Shown piece by piece: positions 8,120 through 16,725 of a DNA stretch of 64,000 nt (within the stretch, counting starts at the first letter, position 1; each line of letters starts with the position of its first letter). The stretch covers positions 1-64,000 of the IMG/VR virus record IMGVR_UViG_3300030118_003002; one strand, written 5' to 3'. Origin of the DNA: a virus. The notes under the pieces were generated by a model that was not told where the DNA came from, searched no databases, and was given only the letters and a program-made list of their open reading frames with translations. Made by a program: the position numbers and the translations under genes.

Positions 8120-11059
8120 ATGCCTAAATCCGGCCTTCTATTTGAGAAGAAGGGTAACGCTTCTAATCAAATACTTCAATTGTTTGAAAGAGTTAGGGTT
8201 GCCTATCTTTCTGCAAGAACCGACCCGAAAGAGTATGGTTCAAAATGGAGAAGTGCTATTGAATACATCAAAGAAGAATATGATGATTCGGGGAAGTTTG
8301 GAGAAGAATTGAAACGCTACATTGATGATAAGGATTTGAATAATGAAGATGCTTCCGATGTAACTACTACTATTGCTGAAAAGATATACGAAGCAGTAAA
8401 AAAACTTCGATATGCTTCTGATGAAGTTTCTGACCCTTTTGCTAAACACTTCAAAGATAATGTTCTTGAAGCGTTATTAGAATCACCGGAAACAATGGTT
8501 AAATTCTTGCATTATGCTATGAGAAATGACAATAAAGCACTTAATCCATCCATTTACAGCGTTAAAGACATGAAACCTGACACCATTACGGATGGTCTTA
8601 TGGGACTTGACCTAGAAGTGGATGATATTCCCCTCTATATTATTGAGCATTATGGGGATGGAAAAGACTCAAAGAAGGTGGAAAAGAAAGTTAAGTCTGC
8701 TATGGCTATGTTAGAACTATTATTCTTTTCTAAACACAATGAAGAAGATTGGGAAGAGTTAGAAGATATTGACATGGAAACTGATACACCTAAAAAAATG
8801 ATTGAAAAATCAGAAACAGAAAAGGGTAAGACAGATTTCATTACTCCTAACAAACCTATGTATAGAATATTTGACATTGAAGACATGGAAGAGTTAAAAG
8901 GATTTAGCGGTGAATATATTGTTCAAGAAAAATATGACGGTATGAGAATACAGGTTCATAAAATAGACAACAAGATTAAAGTTTATTCCTATAATGAAAA
9001 AGATATTACTGATAAATGTAAAGAAATTGTTGAAGAAATGAAGAAGAAACACTTTGGGGATTGTATTCTAGATGGTGAATTAATATTATTTGATGGAAAG
9101 GATGCACTACATAGAGCAGACACTATTGCTCATGTGTTTAAGGGTAAATATCCCGATGCTAAACTAAAAGCACATATGTTCGACATTATGCGACACAATG
9201 ATAAAAATATTGCAGATGAACCTTTGAGTGATAGATTGAACACAATGTTCAATAATTATTCTGTTCATTCGAGTGAATATCTAAACTTCCCTTCTAAGAA
9301 AGATACTCGATTAGCGGATTCGATTAAAGAAGTTGAACAGTATTCAAAAGAAATAATGGATATGCCTACTGCCGAAGGTGTAGTCATTAAAGATTCAACT
9401 TCCACATATTACATAGGGACTAAGAAAAATCCTAAATGGATTAAATGGAAGAAATTTGTTGATTTAGATTTAATTGTATTAGATAAAAAGAAAACTAAAT
9501 CTAAACTTTATTCATATACATTAGGGGCTGGACCGGCTGATGAAGGACAAGAAATTAATGGTCTTAAATATATGAATGTAGGAAAAGCATTGAATACTAA
9601 AATATCTGTTGATATTGGAGATATTGTTCGTGTAAAAGTTGATGAGGTAAAAAAGAAAGGAGATGCTTATTCGATTTATTCTGCTAAAGTAATAGAAGTT
9701 CCGGAAGTGGAATATCCTGATAAATTGGTCACACTTGAGTTGTTATCTAAAGATACAAAGAAATCTTTGAATTACGATGTAAAAGCATTAGAAAAGGGAG
9801 TAAGTGTTACTGATTATATTCACGGTGAAACTAATGTTATTATTAAAGGTGACATGGATGGGTTTACTATTTACGGGTTTGATGAAAGTAACTTAATGTC
9901 TAAAAATGCTTTAGCGAATTTAGATGAATGGAAAAGTCAAGCAGAAGCGATAATGAAAACAAAACAGTCTAGATTAACTGTTGCGGCTTTTCAACATCTA
10001 AAAGAAAGAGGTGCAAAAACCCCTAAAGAGTTACATGATTTCTTAGTTAAAAATCATTCTAAAATATATGAAGATATTTTAGAAAGTAAAATGAATAGAC
10101 TTTCTAATTGGATGGATGAAAGAGATGGTATTTCTTTTGATAAGAAAGAAAAGAAATTAATTGCAGACCCCGATAAGATTATGCAAGATGAAGAAGAAAT
10201 TAAAAAATCCTTTTTACTCAAAAATCAAAGACTTCTCCAAGAAGCAAAAGAATTAGAAGAAGAAGTTACTATTAGTGCTGATGCTGATATGGAAGGAGAC
10301 TGTTGTTCTAAACTTAAATCAGACTATTTATCTATACTTAAAGAAAGTTTAGATACATTAGTAAAAGAGTATGGTGGTTATAAAAAATATGTTAAAGCAC
10401 GAAGCAATCCTTCAAACACATATGATTATGCCCCGACATTAGAAGAAGAACATGAAGAAATGGAAACAACTGTTTTAGACTTGTCTTGTGAAGAATTAGT
10501 CAAGGAATTGACTGAATTCTTTGAAGAAGAAGGCTATGAAGACATAGGACAACTTCTCGATGAATATAAAAATTGTCAGTTCGGAGAAGGATTCTCAGAT
10601 AAATATGCTATGTTAAAAGCATATAAGACTCCAAAAAAACTTCAAGAGGGTAATTTCAAATTATATCTAAGGGATGATGAAAACTTAAACTTAGTAATTA
10701 AGTTAGAAGATGAAACACTTAATTGGTTAATAGACTTAGAAAAAGACGATGATATATTCAGATTGTTTGGAAAGGCGAATAAATACCCTGCCCAAATAGC
10801 AACTAACATTTCCAAGAAGAAAATTATAGATTCTGGAGAAATAGGACTCGGTGTTCAGAAAGAAGGCTATCACGAATATTTCTTGAGAGGTAATAAGTTT
10901 GAAACTAAACTGCACTTTAGAGTAATAGAAGTGGATGGAAAGGAAATGTGGTTGGCTTGGACAGGGTATAAACAGAAGCCAGCAGATAAAGACACTGATG
11001 CTGGATTATGGAATATTTACGAAGATAAGTATAAAAAATTGCCACTTCCACCTAAATGA
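8120..11059 (+). CDS. large protein with internal ATP-dependent DNA ligase core
   Basis: This 979-residue protein carries a complete nucleotidyltransferase core in the middle. Motif I is EKYDG (Lys271 would be adenylated), followed by LDGE at 317-320, EGVVIK at 419-424 and KWIKWKK near 439-445, then an OB-fold-like region to about residue 560. Residues 1-240 are a charged domain of unknown type. The last 400 residues are unassigned; their final 110 faintly resemble LigD-type 3'-phosphoesterase folds, which I cannot confirm. It lies between portal and protease genes, not with replication genes, and a second canonical ligase is encoded at 54672-56201. It may be packaged and repair nicks or ends after entry; that is inference. 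Confidence 0.85.
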   Translation: MPKSGLLFEKKGNASNQILQLFERVRVAYLSARTDPKEYGSKWRSAIEYIKEEYDDSGKFGEELKRYIDDKDLNNEDASDVTTTIAEKIYEAVKKLRYASDEVSDPFAKHFKDNVLEALLESPETMVKFLHYAMRNDNKALNPSIYSVKDMKPDTITDGLMGLDLEVDDIPLYIIEHYGDGKDSKKVEKKVKSAMAMLELLFFSKHNEEDWEELEDIDMETDTPKKMIEKSETEKGKTDFITPNKPMYRIFDIEDMEELKGFSGEYIVQEKYDGMRIQVHKIDNKIKVYSYNEKDITDKCKEIVEEMKKKHFGDCILDGELILFDGKDALHRADTIAHVFKGKYPDAKLKAHMFDIMRHNDKNIADEPLSDRLNTMFNNYSVHSSEYLNFPSKKDTRLADSIKEVEQYSKEIMDMPTAEGVVIKDSTSTYYIGTKKNPKWIKWKKFVDLDLIVLDKKKTKSKLYSYTLGAGPADEGQEINGLKYMNVGKALNTKISVDIGDIVRVKVDEVKKKGDAYSIYSAKVIEVPEVEYPDKLVTLELLSKDTKKSLNYDVKALEKGVSVTDYIHGETNVIIKGDMDGFTIYGFDESNLMSKNALANLDEWKSQAEAIMKTKQSRLTVAAFQHLKERGAKTPKELHDFLVKNHSKIYEDILESKMNRLSNWMDERDGISFDKKEKKLIADPDKIMQDEEEIKKSFLLKNQRLLQEAKELEEEVTISADADMEGDCCSKLKSDYLSILKESLDTLVKEYGGYKKYVKARSNPSNTYDYAPTLEEEHEEMETTVLDLSCEELVKELTEFFEEEGYEDIGQLLDEYKNCQFGEGFSDKYAMLKAYKTPKKLQEGNFKLYLRDDENLNLVIKLEDETLNWLIDLEKDDDIFRLFGKANKYPAQIATNISKKKIIDSGEIGLGVQKEGYHEYFLRGNKFETKLHFRVIEVDGKEMWLAWTGYKQKPADKDTDAGLWNIYEDKYKKLPLPPK

Positions 11060-11067
11060 ACCGTGTC

Positions 11068-11076
11068 TTTAATATA
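11068..11076 (+). promoter_or_regulatory. candidate TATA box before protease/capsid genes
   Basis: The sequence TTTAATATA lies in a 46-base gap, 30 bases before the protease ATG. It matches archaeal TATA-box composition. This is one of the few gaps in the left arm and precedes genes needed in high copy, so a promoter is plausible. No BRE or start site can be proven by eye. Confidence 0.35.
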
Positions 11077-11105
11077 GTGAAAGAAATTACAAGGGGTTGA
11101 AGAAC

Positions 11106-12344
11106 ATGAGCATTAGTGTCATGGCAACAAGGAATGATGATTTCAGAATTCTAAAAAGCGATGATTTAATGATTGGAGGATATGCAAGTATTGAAATCGT
11201 GGATAAACAAAACGATTTAATTACATTAAATGCATTAAAAACCGCAGTTACAAAATTCATGGAAGATAAAAAATTCAGAAATGTAATGACAAATCATTCA
11301 AATGTTCAAGTTGGAGAAGTTGTGGACTCTTATAGAGATAAAACCGGAAAACTATGGAAATCGGAAGTTGATGATGTAGGATTCTTTGTAGTAATTAAAT
11401 TAAGAGATGACATAGAAAAAGCCAAAGAGGTTGGGAGAGGTATTCGCAAAGGCACATTAAGGTCTTTTAGCATAGGTGGACAGGCATTACAAAAAGTAAA
11501 GAAAAGCCACGGTGAATTAGGGGAGTATAACGAGATAAGCAAATTAGAACTCCATGAAGTAACAATATGTGAAAAAGGCATTAATCCCGAAGCGAAGTTT
11601 GATATTCTGAAACAAGATATTGGAGATGAAAAAATGAGTGATAAACTAGAAAAAGCACTAAATGAATTAGATACTCTTCTAAAAGAAGTTGAGAGTCTAA
11701 AGGGAGATGATGAGGAGTCTATGGATTCCAATTCTGAAATGATGGAAGAAAATGCTGAATACATGGAAATGGCTGATGATGGCGATATGGAGAGAGGCGA
11801 TTACATGAAAGGCGATGATGAAGATGATGAGAAAGAAGGAACACACCCTTCTTACAAGGATGATGCAGAAAAAGCATACCTAAGAACACTTGATGGAGCA
11901 GGTAATCAAATTGGTGAACCAGCAGATAGAATCGTCATTAACAACGGAAAGCCAACTGCTTCCGATATGCCGGTTGTAAAAGCATTTGAAAACAATGAAT
12001 TTGATACACTAAACCTATCAAATGCAAACATTGAGAAGGCTTACGAAGCATTCCGTCAAGAAAAACTTGAGGAACTAGCATACGATAACCTTCGCAAGTC
12101 TTTTGAAACTCGCTTTAGCAGTGAAGTTTCAAACCGTGAGAACATTCTCGCAAAGTCACAATATGACGCACAGGCTGAAATTGCTTCCATTAAAGAAGAA
12201 TTTAGCGAACTAAGAAAGTCTCTTACTGCTGAAAAGGAAACTATCCTAAAAGCACAAGAAGAGTCAGTAATTAAAATGCCATCAATTGATGATATTGCAT
12301 CAATGGAATGGAGCGATATTCACAAAATGGTGAACAATATTTGA
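11106..12344 (+). CDS. prohead protease fused to scaffold domain
   Basis: This 412-residue protein would cleave head proteins during capsid maturation. The N-terminal 170 residues look like an HK97/XkdF-type serine protease: MTNHSN (His64), LRSFSIGG (Ser120/Ser122) and LHEVTICEKGINPEAKF. The rest is acidic then helical, typical of a fused scaffold. The C-terminus ends S-M-E-W-S-D-I-H-K-M, the motif also ending the 79-residue protein at 7404. The frame opens at TTG 11097, but AAGGGG places the start at ATG 11106. The major capsid gene follows after 10 bases. Confidence 0.88.
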   Translation: MSISVMATRNDDFRILKSDDLMIGGYASIEIVDKQNDLITLNALKTAVTKFMEDKKFRNVMTNHSNVQVGEVVDSYRDKTGKLWKSEVDDVGFFVVIKLRDDIEKAKEVGRGIRKGTLRSFSIGGQALQKVKKSHGELGEYNEISKLELHEVTICEKGINPEAKFDILKQDIGDEKMSDKLEKALNELDTLLKEVESLKGDDEESMDSNSEMMEENAEYMEMADDGDMERGDYMKGDDEDDEKEGTHPSYKDDAEKAYLRTLDGAGNQIGEPADRIVINNGKPTASDMPVVKAFENNEFDTLNLSNANIEKAYEAFRQEKLEELAYDNLRKSFETRFSSEVSNRENILAKSQYDAQAEIASIKEEFSELRKSLTAEKETILKAQEESVIKMPSIDDIASMEWSDIHKMVNNI

Positions 12345-12354
12345 GGTGATTAAG

Positions 12355-13689
12355 ATGACAGGATATATTAACACAATAGCAGATTTAGAAGCACAAACAT
12401 ACGGAATGAATCTTCCAGCCGGAAATGCCTTGCTAAAGCAAGCAGGTATGGTTGGTGGAATACACACAGGACATGACGGTTCTCCGTCATTTAGCGGTTC
12501 AGCCGTTTCTGATGTGTCAGCACTATACAATGTCGTTTATGGACAAAAAGTTTGGTCTATGCTAAACCGTGAAGTAAACGCACTTTCAATGATTTCAAAG
12601 AGACCATACACTTCAAGCGGTTGGAGAGTATTAAAGAGCAGACCTGCTGGTGGTAGCGGTAATCTATTTACTGTTGATAAAGCAAATGTTTCCCTAACAT
12701 TGGGAGAATTGGGTTCAGACACACCAAGAGCAGATTCTATTGGTGGTGTTCCAGAAAATGCTGGACTTTCAACTGCACAAGATGGATTAGGGCCAATTGC
12801 GCCAACATACGCTCAATTGAACATGAGTCCTAAAGTCGTTGCACATCAATTTGATTTCAGCGAATTGGCTATGGAAATGGCACAGATTGATGATGGAATT
12901 GGCGATATTAGAGCGCAAATGCGTGAAGATATGGGTAAGCACCATGCTGAAGTGCAGAACAAAATGCTTGTAATGCCACTAGAGTTTTATGGTGAATCAG
13001 CACTATTGCCAAATATTGCTAACAATTACACTTCGCTATTGAAGGTTATTACTTCAAAGGCTGAATTAGACCTATTGGATGCACAATCTTCTCTAATGAC
13101 AGATGGTGCTACTGCAACAAATGTAAGCCACATTTACGGAACTAACCGTGATAGTGCTTCTTTCCTTGATGCAGAAGTGGATGCAGGTTCAACTTATGCG
13201 GCAACAGGAGTTAGAGCATTAACTCTAACTTTGCTAAATAACATGGTTCGAAATCTAAGACTTGCTGGTGGTTCACCAAAGGTTATTCTAACCGGATATG
13301 ATACCATTCAAGCACTTGCAGACCTATTGCAGAGTCAAGAAAGATTTATGGATAGAAAGGAAATTGTTCCAACAGTGAACGGTGTTCGTGGAACAAAGGG
13401 TCAAGAAGTAGGATTTAGAGTAGCAACATACTACGATATTCCGCTAATTCCTGTAAAGGACATGACAACTACCGGACTAGCATCATCTAAACTATCAGAC
13501 CTACTATTCCTTGATACAGACCATCTATGGCTATCAGTTATGAAGCCAACTCAATACTTTGAAGATGGTATCGCTAATGGAAACCCATTCGGTGTAGGAA
13601 CATTAGGTAACAGGGCTTTGTATAGAACAATCGGTGAAGTCGGTTGTTCTTTCTTCAAGGGTCAAGGAAAAATTACTAACATACAGTGA
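12355..13689 (+). CDS. major capsid protein, HK97 fold
   Basis: The 444-residue major head protein directly follows the protease/scaffold gene. It has the features of tailed-archaeal-virus capsid proteins: a mobile N-terminal arm, the segment MLNREVNALSMISKRPYTSS, a long spine-helix region (QMREDMGKHHAEVQNKMLV) and a C-terminal domain with PKVILTGYDTIQALADLL and VKDMTTTGLASSKLSDLLFL. The frame opens at GTG 12346, but GAGGTGAT fits the ATG at 12355. The assignment rests on family resemblance plus order. Confidence 0.85.
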   Translation: MTGYINTIADLEAQTYGMNLPAGNALLKQAGMVGGIHTGHDGSPSFSGSAVSDVSALYNVVYGQKVWSMLNREVNALSMISKRPYTSSGWRVLKSRPAGGSGNLFTVDKANVSLTLGELGSDTPRADSIGGVPENAGLSTAQDGLGPIAPTYAQLNMSPKVVAHQFDFSELAMEMAQIDDGIGDIRAQMREDMGKHHAEVQNKMLVMPLEFYGESALLPNIANNYTSLLKVITSKAELDLLDAQSSLMTDGATATNVSHIYGTNRDSASFLDAEVDAGSTYAATGVRALTLTLLNNMVRNLRLAGGSPKVILTGYDTIQALADLLQSQERFMDRKEIVPTVNGVRGTKGQEVGFRVATYYDIPLIPVKDMTTTGLASSKLSDLLFLDTDHLWLSVMKPTQYFEDGIANGNPFGVGTLGNRALYRTIGEVGCSFFKGQGKITNIQ

Positions 13690-13709
13690 GGAAATAAGGA
13701 GAGGATAAT

Positions 13710-13973
13710 ATGGCATTTGCAACAGAAATACATTTAGAAATGAATTTAGAAGGAAACAGGAGAATTGTTTGTGGTCAAACCACTAGCGATTCAACAGACG
13801 GAAATATCGAAACAGGGCTTTCAAGCGTTGATTCTCTAGTATTCACCCATAAGGGTTCTGCTGAAGAAGCAGCCGCAGCAGTAATTAACGCTGATTTGCC
13901 ACTTGCAAGCGGTGATGTAGCAATACATTGTGTTAGCGGTGATGTAGTATATTTCATGGCTATTGGTCAGTGA
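13710..13973 (+). CDS. small virion protein, possible capsid decoration
   Basis: The product is 87 residues, Ala/Ser/Asp-rich and beta-like (VDSLVFTHKG, DVAIHCVSGDVVYFMAIG), directly after the capsid gene. Its size and position fit a decoration or head-stabilising protein. The segment AIHCVSG resembles TIHCVSITG of the next gene, so the two may be related. Not otherwise recognised. Confidence 0.6.
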   Translation: MAFATEIHLEMNLEGNRRIVCGQTTSDSTDGNIETGLSSVDSLVFTHKGSAEEAAAAVINADLPLASGDVAIHCVSGDVVYFMAIGQ

Positions 13974-13983
13974 GGTGTTTTAA

Positions 13984-14343
13984 TTGGCACTAGAATATAC
14001 AGTAACTCTTTTGGGCGACCATAAAGGTATTACTCGCCCTAAAGTTAGTGGTGATGAATATGTGGTTGACGCACTATTAGATGTGACTTCTCATGTGCAG
14101 GCAGGGGCAGAAATCCCTGCTTCTGCATTTGGTCTATCAACAATACATTGTGTATCAATTACCGGACATGAGGGTGCTAACGATGTTTACCCACAGATTC
14201 TAACTTCAACAGGCGGTCTTTATGAATCAGACAGTTCTTTCTTGATTATATTTACTAATCTAGACGGAACAAACGCTACTGCGGCTTCTGATGATGGCGA
14301 CCCAACTTGTGCAACAAGACTTAGAATTTGGGGCAATCTTTGA
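13984..14343 (+). CDS. small virion protein, possible second decoration protein
   Basis: The product is 119 residues, beta-rich and acidic, likely a head surface or fibre-like subunit. It uses a TTG start: GAGGTG lies seven bases upstream and no ATG fits. The motif STIHCVSITG is shared in part with the upstream 87-residue protein, suggesting duplication and divergence. Function is inferred from its location between capsid and small head genes. Confidence 0.55.
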   Translation: MALEYTVTLLGDHKGITRPKVSGDEYVVDALLDVTSHVQAGAEIPASAFGLSTIHCVSITGHEGANDVYPQILTSTGGLYESDSSFLIIFTNLDGTNATAASDDGDPTCATRLRIWGNL

Positions 14344-14353
14344 GGTGAATTAA

Positions 14354-14701
14354 TTGGTTAAACTTAAATTAACCCCTAATTCAACAATAGGATTACTACA
14401 AGTTACACCAAACGATACTATCACAAGAGAAAAAGAAATAGAAGTTAGCGTTGCCTTTGCGATTAATCGCATTGGCGACCCTAACTATCTATTCACTTTT
14501 GAAGAATGTGACCGTTTGGATTTAGAAAAAGCCGATGAAAAATTATTGGCTAGTGCTTGTTCGGGATTAGGTAAAGACGAATTAACGGCAGAAATGCTGG
14601 TAAAAACTCTATTACCGCCTAAAGTAGTCCCTAAGAAAAAGACTACTACCAAAAAGACTACTGCTAGTAAATCTTCTAGCAAATCAAGTCTTACGGAATA
14701 A
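14354..14701 (+). CDS. small head-module protein with Lys/Thr/Ser tail
   Basis: The product is 115 residues. The first 95 form a compact domain (LQVTPNDTITREKEIEV, then FTFEECDRLDLEKADE), followed by a low-complexity tail of Lys, Thr and Ser. It starts at TTG with GAGGTGAAT upstream. The tail resembles that of the 44-residue protein at 23366. The position just after capsid genes suggests a head-completion role. Not recognised. Confidence 0.6.
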   Translation: MVKLKLTPNSTIGLLQVTPNDTITREKEIEVSVAFAINRIGDPNYLFTFEECDRLDLEKADEKLLASACSGLGKDELTAEMLVKTLLPPKVVPKKKTTTKKTTASKSSSKSSLTE

Positions 14702-14713
14702 TAACAACCGGCA

Positions 14714-14722
14714 TATTAAATA
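14714..14722 (+). promoter_or_regulatory. candidate TATA box in 61-base gap
   Basis: TATTAAATA lies in the longest gap of the head region, about 41 bases before the next ATG. It is followed by a short hairpin (CAGCG, 7-base loop, CGCTG, 14725-14741). The arrangement could be a promoter with a structured leader. The evidence is sequence resemblance only. Confidence 0.35.
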
Positions 14723-14762
14723 GTCAGCGTTAGCCTCGCTGTATTTAGAAGGGGTGATGAAC

Positions 14763-15062
14763 ATGGGTTATTCATGCAGGTCAAGCGGTGTTTTAGGTGC
14801 TAGCAAATTAATTGTTACAGGAAGAACAAAACTAGTTAGCGTTCACGCTGCTCTTTTTGTTACGGGCGGAGACGCAGTAACCATTAATGTATTCGATGGA
14901 ACTGATAATACAGGAACTAAAATAGCCATGATTTCAAGTGCAACCAACGGTTATCATAATTTAGAATATGATATGCATGGTGTTCTGTGCAATACAGGAT
15001 TATTCCTAGAAGTAGCAGAAGCCGGTTCATCCACCGTTAATGTTTCTATTGAATTTAACTGA
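14763..15062 (+). CDS. small beta-rich virion protein
   Basis: The product is 99 residues, mostly alternating hydrophobic strands (LIVTGRTKLVSVHAALFVTG, AVTINVFDGTDNTGTKIAM, STVNVSIEFN). It resembles the small jelly-roll or Ig-like subunits used as head decoration or fibres in tailed viruses, but no family is certain. The frame has GTG and ATG codons upstream, but GGGGTGATGAAC fits the ATG at 14763. Confidence 0.6.
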   Translation: MGYSCRSSGVLGASKLIVTGRTKLVSVHAALFVTGGDAVTINVFDGTDNTGTKIAMISSATNGYHNLEYDMHGVLCNTGLFLEVAEAGSSTVNVSIEFN

Positions 15063-15071
15063 GGTGGTCGG

Positions 15072-15461
15072 ATGGCGGCACTAAATCAAGATACTAGACT
15101 AATTATGACTATACTATTCGTTGGCACTGTTAGCGGTGCTAATGTATATTTTTATGCTAACTACGGAGTCAATTTCCCATACACTACATTAGCCCATGCG
15201 ACACTGTTTGGTCTAATTACTGTTGGTGGAATTATGTGCCTAAAGGCTATCTTTGATTTATCACTTAATGATAAGATAGAATTGAGATTGTTAGATAGAA
15301 GAATTAATGCTTATTGGGAGCGCAGGGCGAGAGATGAGCAACAAAGACAAAAACTTACAGAAACTATGAAGCAATACAATACTACTGTTATTGCACCAAG
15401 CACCACAATGTATGAAACCGAAAACACAATTTCAAATGACTTTTTGGCTAAACTACAATGA
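15072..15461 (+). CDS. two-helix membrane protein
   Basis: The product is 129 residues with two predicted membrane helices (about 10-30 and 38-60) and a charged cytoplasmic C-terminal helix (RLLDRRINAYWERRARDEQQ). It has no known family. It is first in a three-gene cluster of membrane proteins that ends with the small GTPase at 15689. A GAGGTGG site overlaps the upstream stop. A holin is possible, but the long charged tail and GTPase neighbour suggest something else. Confidence 0.65.
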   Translation: MAALNQDTRLIMTILFVGTVSGANVYFYANYGVNFPYTTLAHATLFGLITVGGIMCLKAIFDLSLNDKIELRLLDRRINAYWERRARDEQQRQKLTETMKQYNTTVIAPSTTMYETENTISNDFLAKLQ

Positions 15462-15470
15462 GGTGGTTGA

Positions 15471-15686
15471 ATGTTTAATGACATAATGGGTTTTACAGAA
15501 ACCGACTATGTTTATAATCAAAGCAGAGCGCATTCTGCTGATATGTTTTTTATGAAGATGAGAATGTGGTTTTGGGTCACTTGCGCCTCTTTGTCATTTT
15601 TCTTCTTAGGAAACATAATGGGAGTTTTTGACATAAATGTTGTTGGTTGGCTATTAGACAACCTTTGGCATTCTTGGGAGGTTTAA
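15471..15686 (+). CDS. single-pass membrane protein
   Basis: The product is 71 residues with one hydrophobic segment (MWFWVTCASLSFFFLGNIMG, about residues 31-50) and a Trp-rich C-terminus (WLLDNLWHSWEV). It lies between the two-helix membrane protein and the GTPase gene, whose Shine-Dalgarno site GGGAGG is embedded in its last codons. Function is unknown; a small membrane partner of the GTPase is a reasonable guess. Confidence 0.6.
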   Translation: MFNDIMGFTETDYVYNQSRAHSADMFFMKMRMWFWVTCASLSFFFLGNIMGVFDINVVGWLLDNLWHSWEV

Positions 15687-15688
15687 TC

Positions 15689-16351
15689 TTGTCAGTGATG
15701 ACAGGTTTCGCTATTCTTGTTGGAGAAGCGATGATAGGTTTTTGGAAAAAAATACATGCAATTAATTTTGGAGTTTATGGCGCAACAATGGTAGGTAAAA
15801 CAACATTAAGCCATCAATTGAGAACAAGAGGAGAAGTGCAGCAAATTAATGAAAGGACTGTTGGATTACATAGACCAACAAGAAAAACAATTAAGATAGA
15901 TGGAGATATGCACACAATAAGAAGTTCTGATATAGGAGGAGAAGCGATATATTGGAAAGAATGGGCTAAAGACATGAGAATGAGAAAACCCAAATACATT
16001 ATTTTTATGATAGACCATAGACATTTAGATAGCGGAGTTAATTTAGACCATCAAGTAGCGTGGAAGTTTTTGGTTGATGTTATTATTAATCATAGATGGC
16101 CGAATGGTAAAAAGAAAAAAGAAAAGGACTATCCTTTAGCAGTAGGAATATGGGCTAATAAATATGATATATGGGGAGAAAAACATAAATCAGAAAAGTC
16201 TATTGAAAAACATGAAATTTTTGAACCTTTCAAATACGGAATGAGGCAACTAAATGATAAAGGAATACCGACATTCAAATACATAGTATCAGCAAAATCA
16301 GACCCCGAAATGGTGTATAAAGGAATCACTACAATGATAAAGGACTATTGA
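15689..16351 (+). CDS. membrane-anchored Arf/Ras-like small GTPase
   Basis: This 220-residue protein carries the ordered motifs of a small GTPase: G1 GATMVGKT (31-38), a switch I Thr in ERTVG (55-59), G3 DIGG (81-84), G4 NKYD (157-160) and G5 SAK (201-203). The G3 context DIGGEAIYWKEW resembles the Arf/SRPR-beta branch, with Glu in place of the catalytic Gln. Residues 2-18 are hydrophobic, so it is probably anchored to the cytoplasmic membrane. The start is TTG at 15689, eight bases after GGGAGG; the frame opens at 15647 inside the previous gene, without a matching site. Two membrane-protein genes precede it. Its role is unknown. Confidence 0.8.
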   Translation: MSVMTGFAILVGEAMIGFWKKIHAINFGVYGATMVGKTTLSHQLRTRGEVQQINERTVGLHRPTRKTIKIDGDMHTIRSSDIGGEAIYWKEWAKDMRMRKPKYIIFMIDHRHLDSGVNLDHQVAWKFLVDVIINHRWPNGKKKKEKDYPLAVGIWANKYDIWGEKHKSEKSIEKHEIFEPFKYGMRQLNDKGIPTFKYIVSAKSDPEMVYKGITTMIKDY

Positions 16352-16716
16352 TGATTATGTGGAAGATGATTCTAAAAACAAACCATCTAGATAGTATTAA
16401 GGAAACTGCCGAACAATATTTTTTGAAGTTAAATAGTGGGGAGAAAGTAAAGATTTTTTTGACCAAACATTTTAGTGACAATTTACAATCAAGATTCCCC
16501 GATATTAAAATAAAAAGAATCAAAAACGCTATCGAAAGAAAACTTAATCGAGGACAACTACCGGAAAAAACTACAATCATTGTAAAATTAGTTAGGCAGA
16601 AAAAGAAAGACGCATATTTAGTAATTAAAAGATATAGCAGAAATATTCATGTAAAGACAATTAGACATATGCGAGAAGACCAAAAGAAACGATTTTCAAT
16701 AATAGAAGAAAACTGA
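16351..16716 (+). CDS. small basic protein downstream of GTPase
   Basis: The product is 121 residues, strongly basic, starting M-I-M-W-K-M-I-L-K, so residues 3-9 match the module's W motif. A TGATG overlap couples it to the GTPase gene. The middle has a helix-turn-helix-like run (RIKNAIERKLNRGQLPEKTT) and the rest alternates strands and charged residues. It may bind nucleic acid or the GTPase; neither is shown. Confidence 0.6.
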   Translation: MIMWKMILKTNHLDSIKETAEQYFLKLNSGEKVKIFLTKHFSDNLQSRFPDIKIKRIKNAIERKLNRGQLPEKTTIIVKLVRQKKKDAYLVIKRYSRNIHVKTIRHMREDQKKRFSIIEEN

Positions 16717-16725
16717 GGAATAAAT

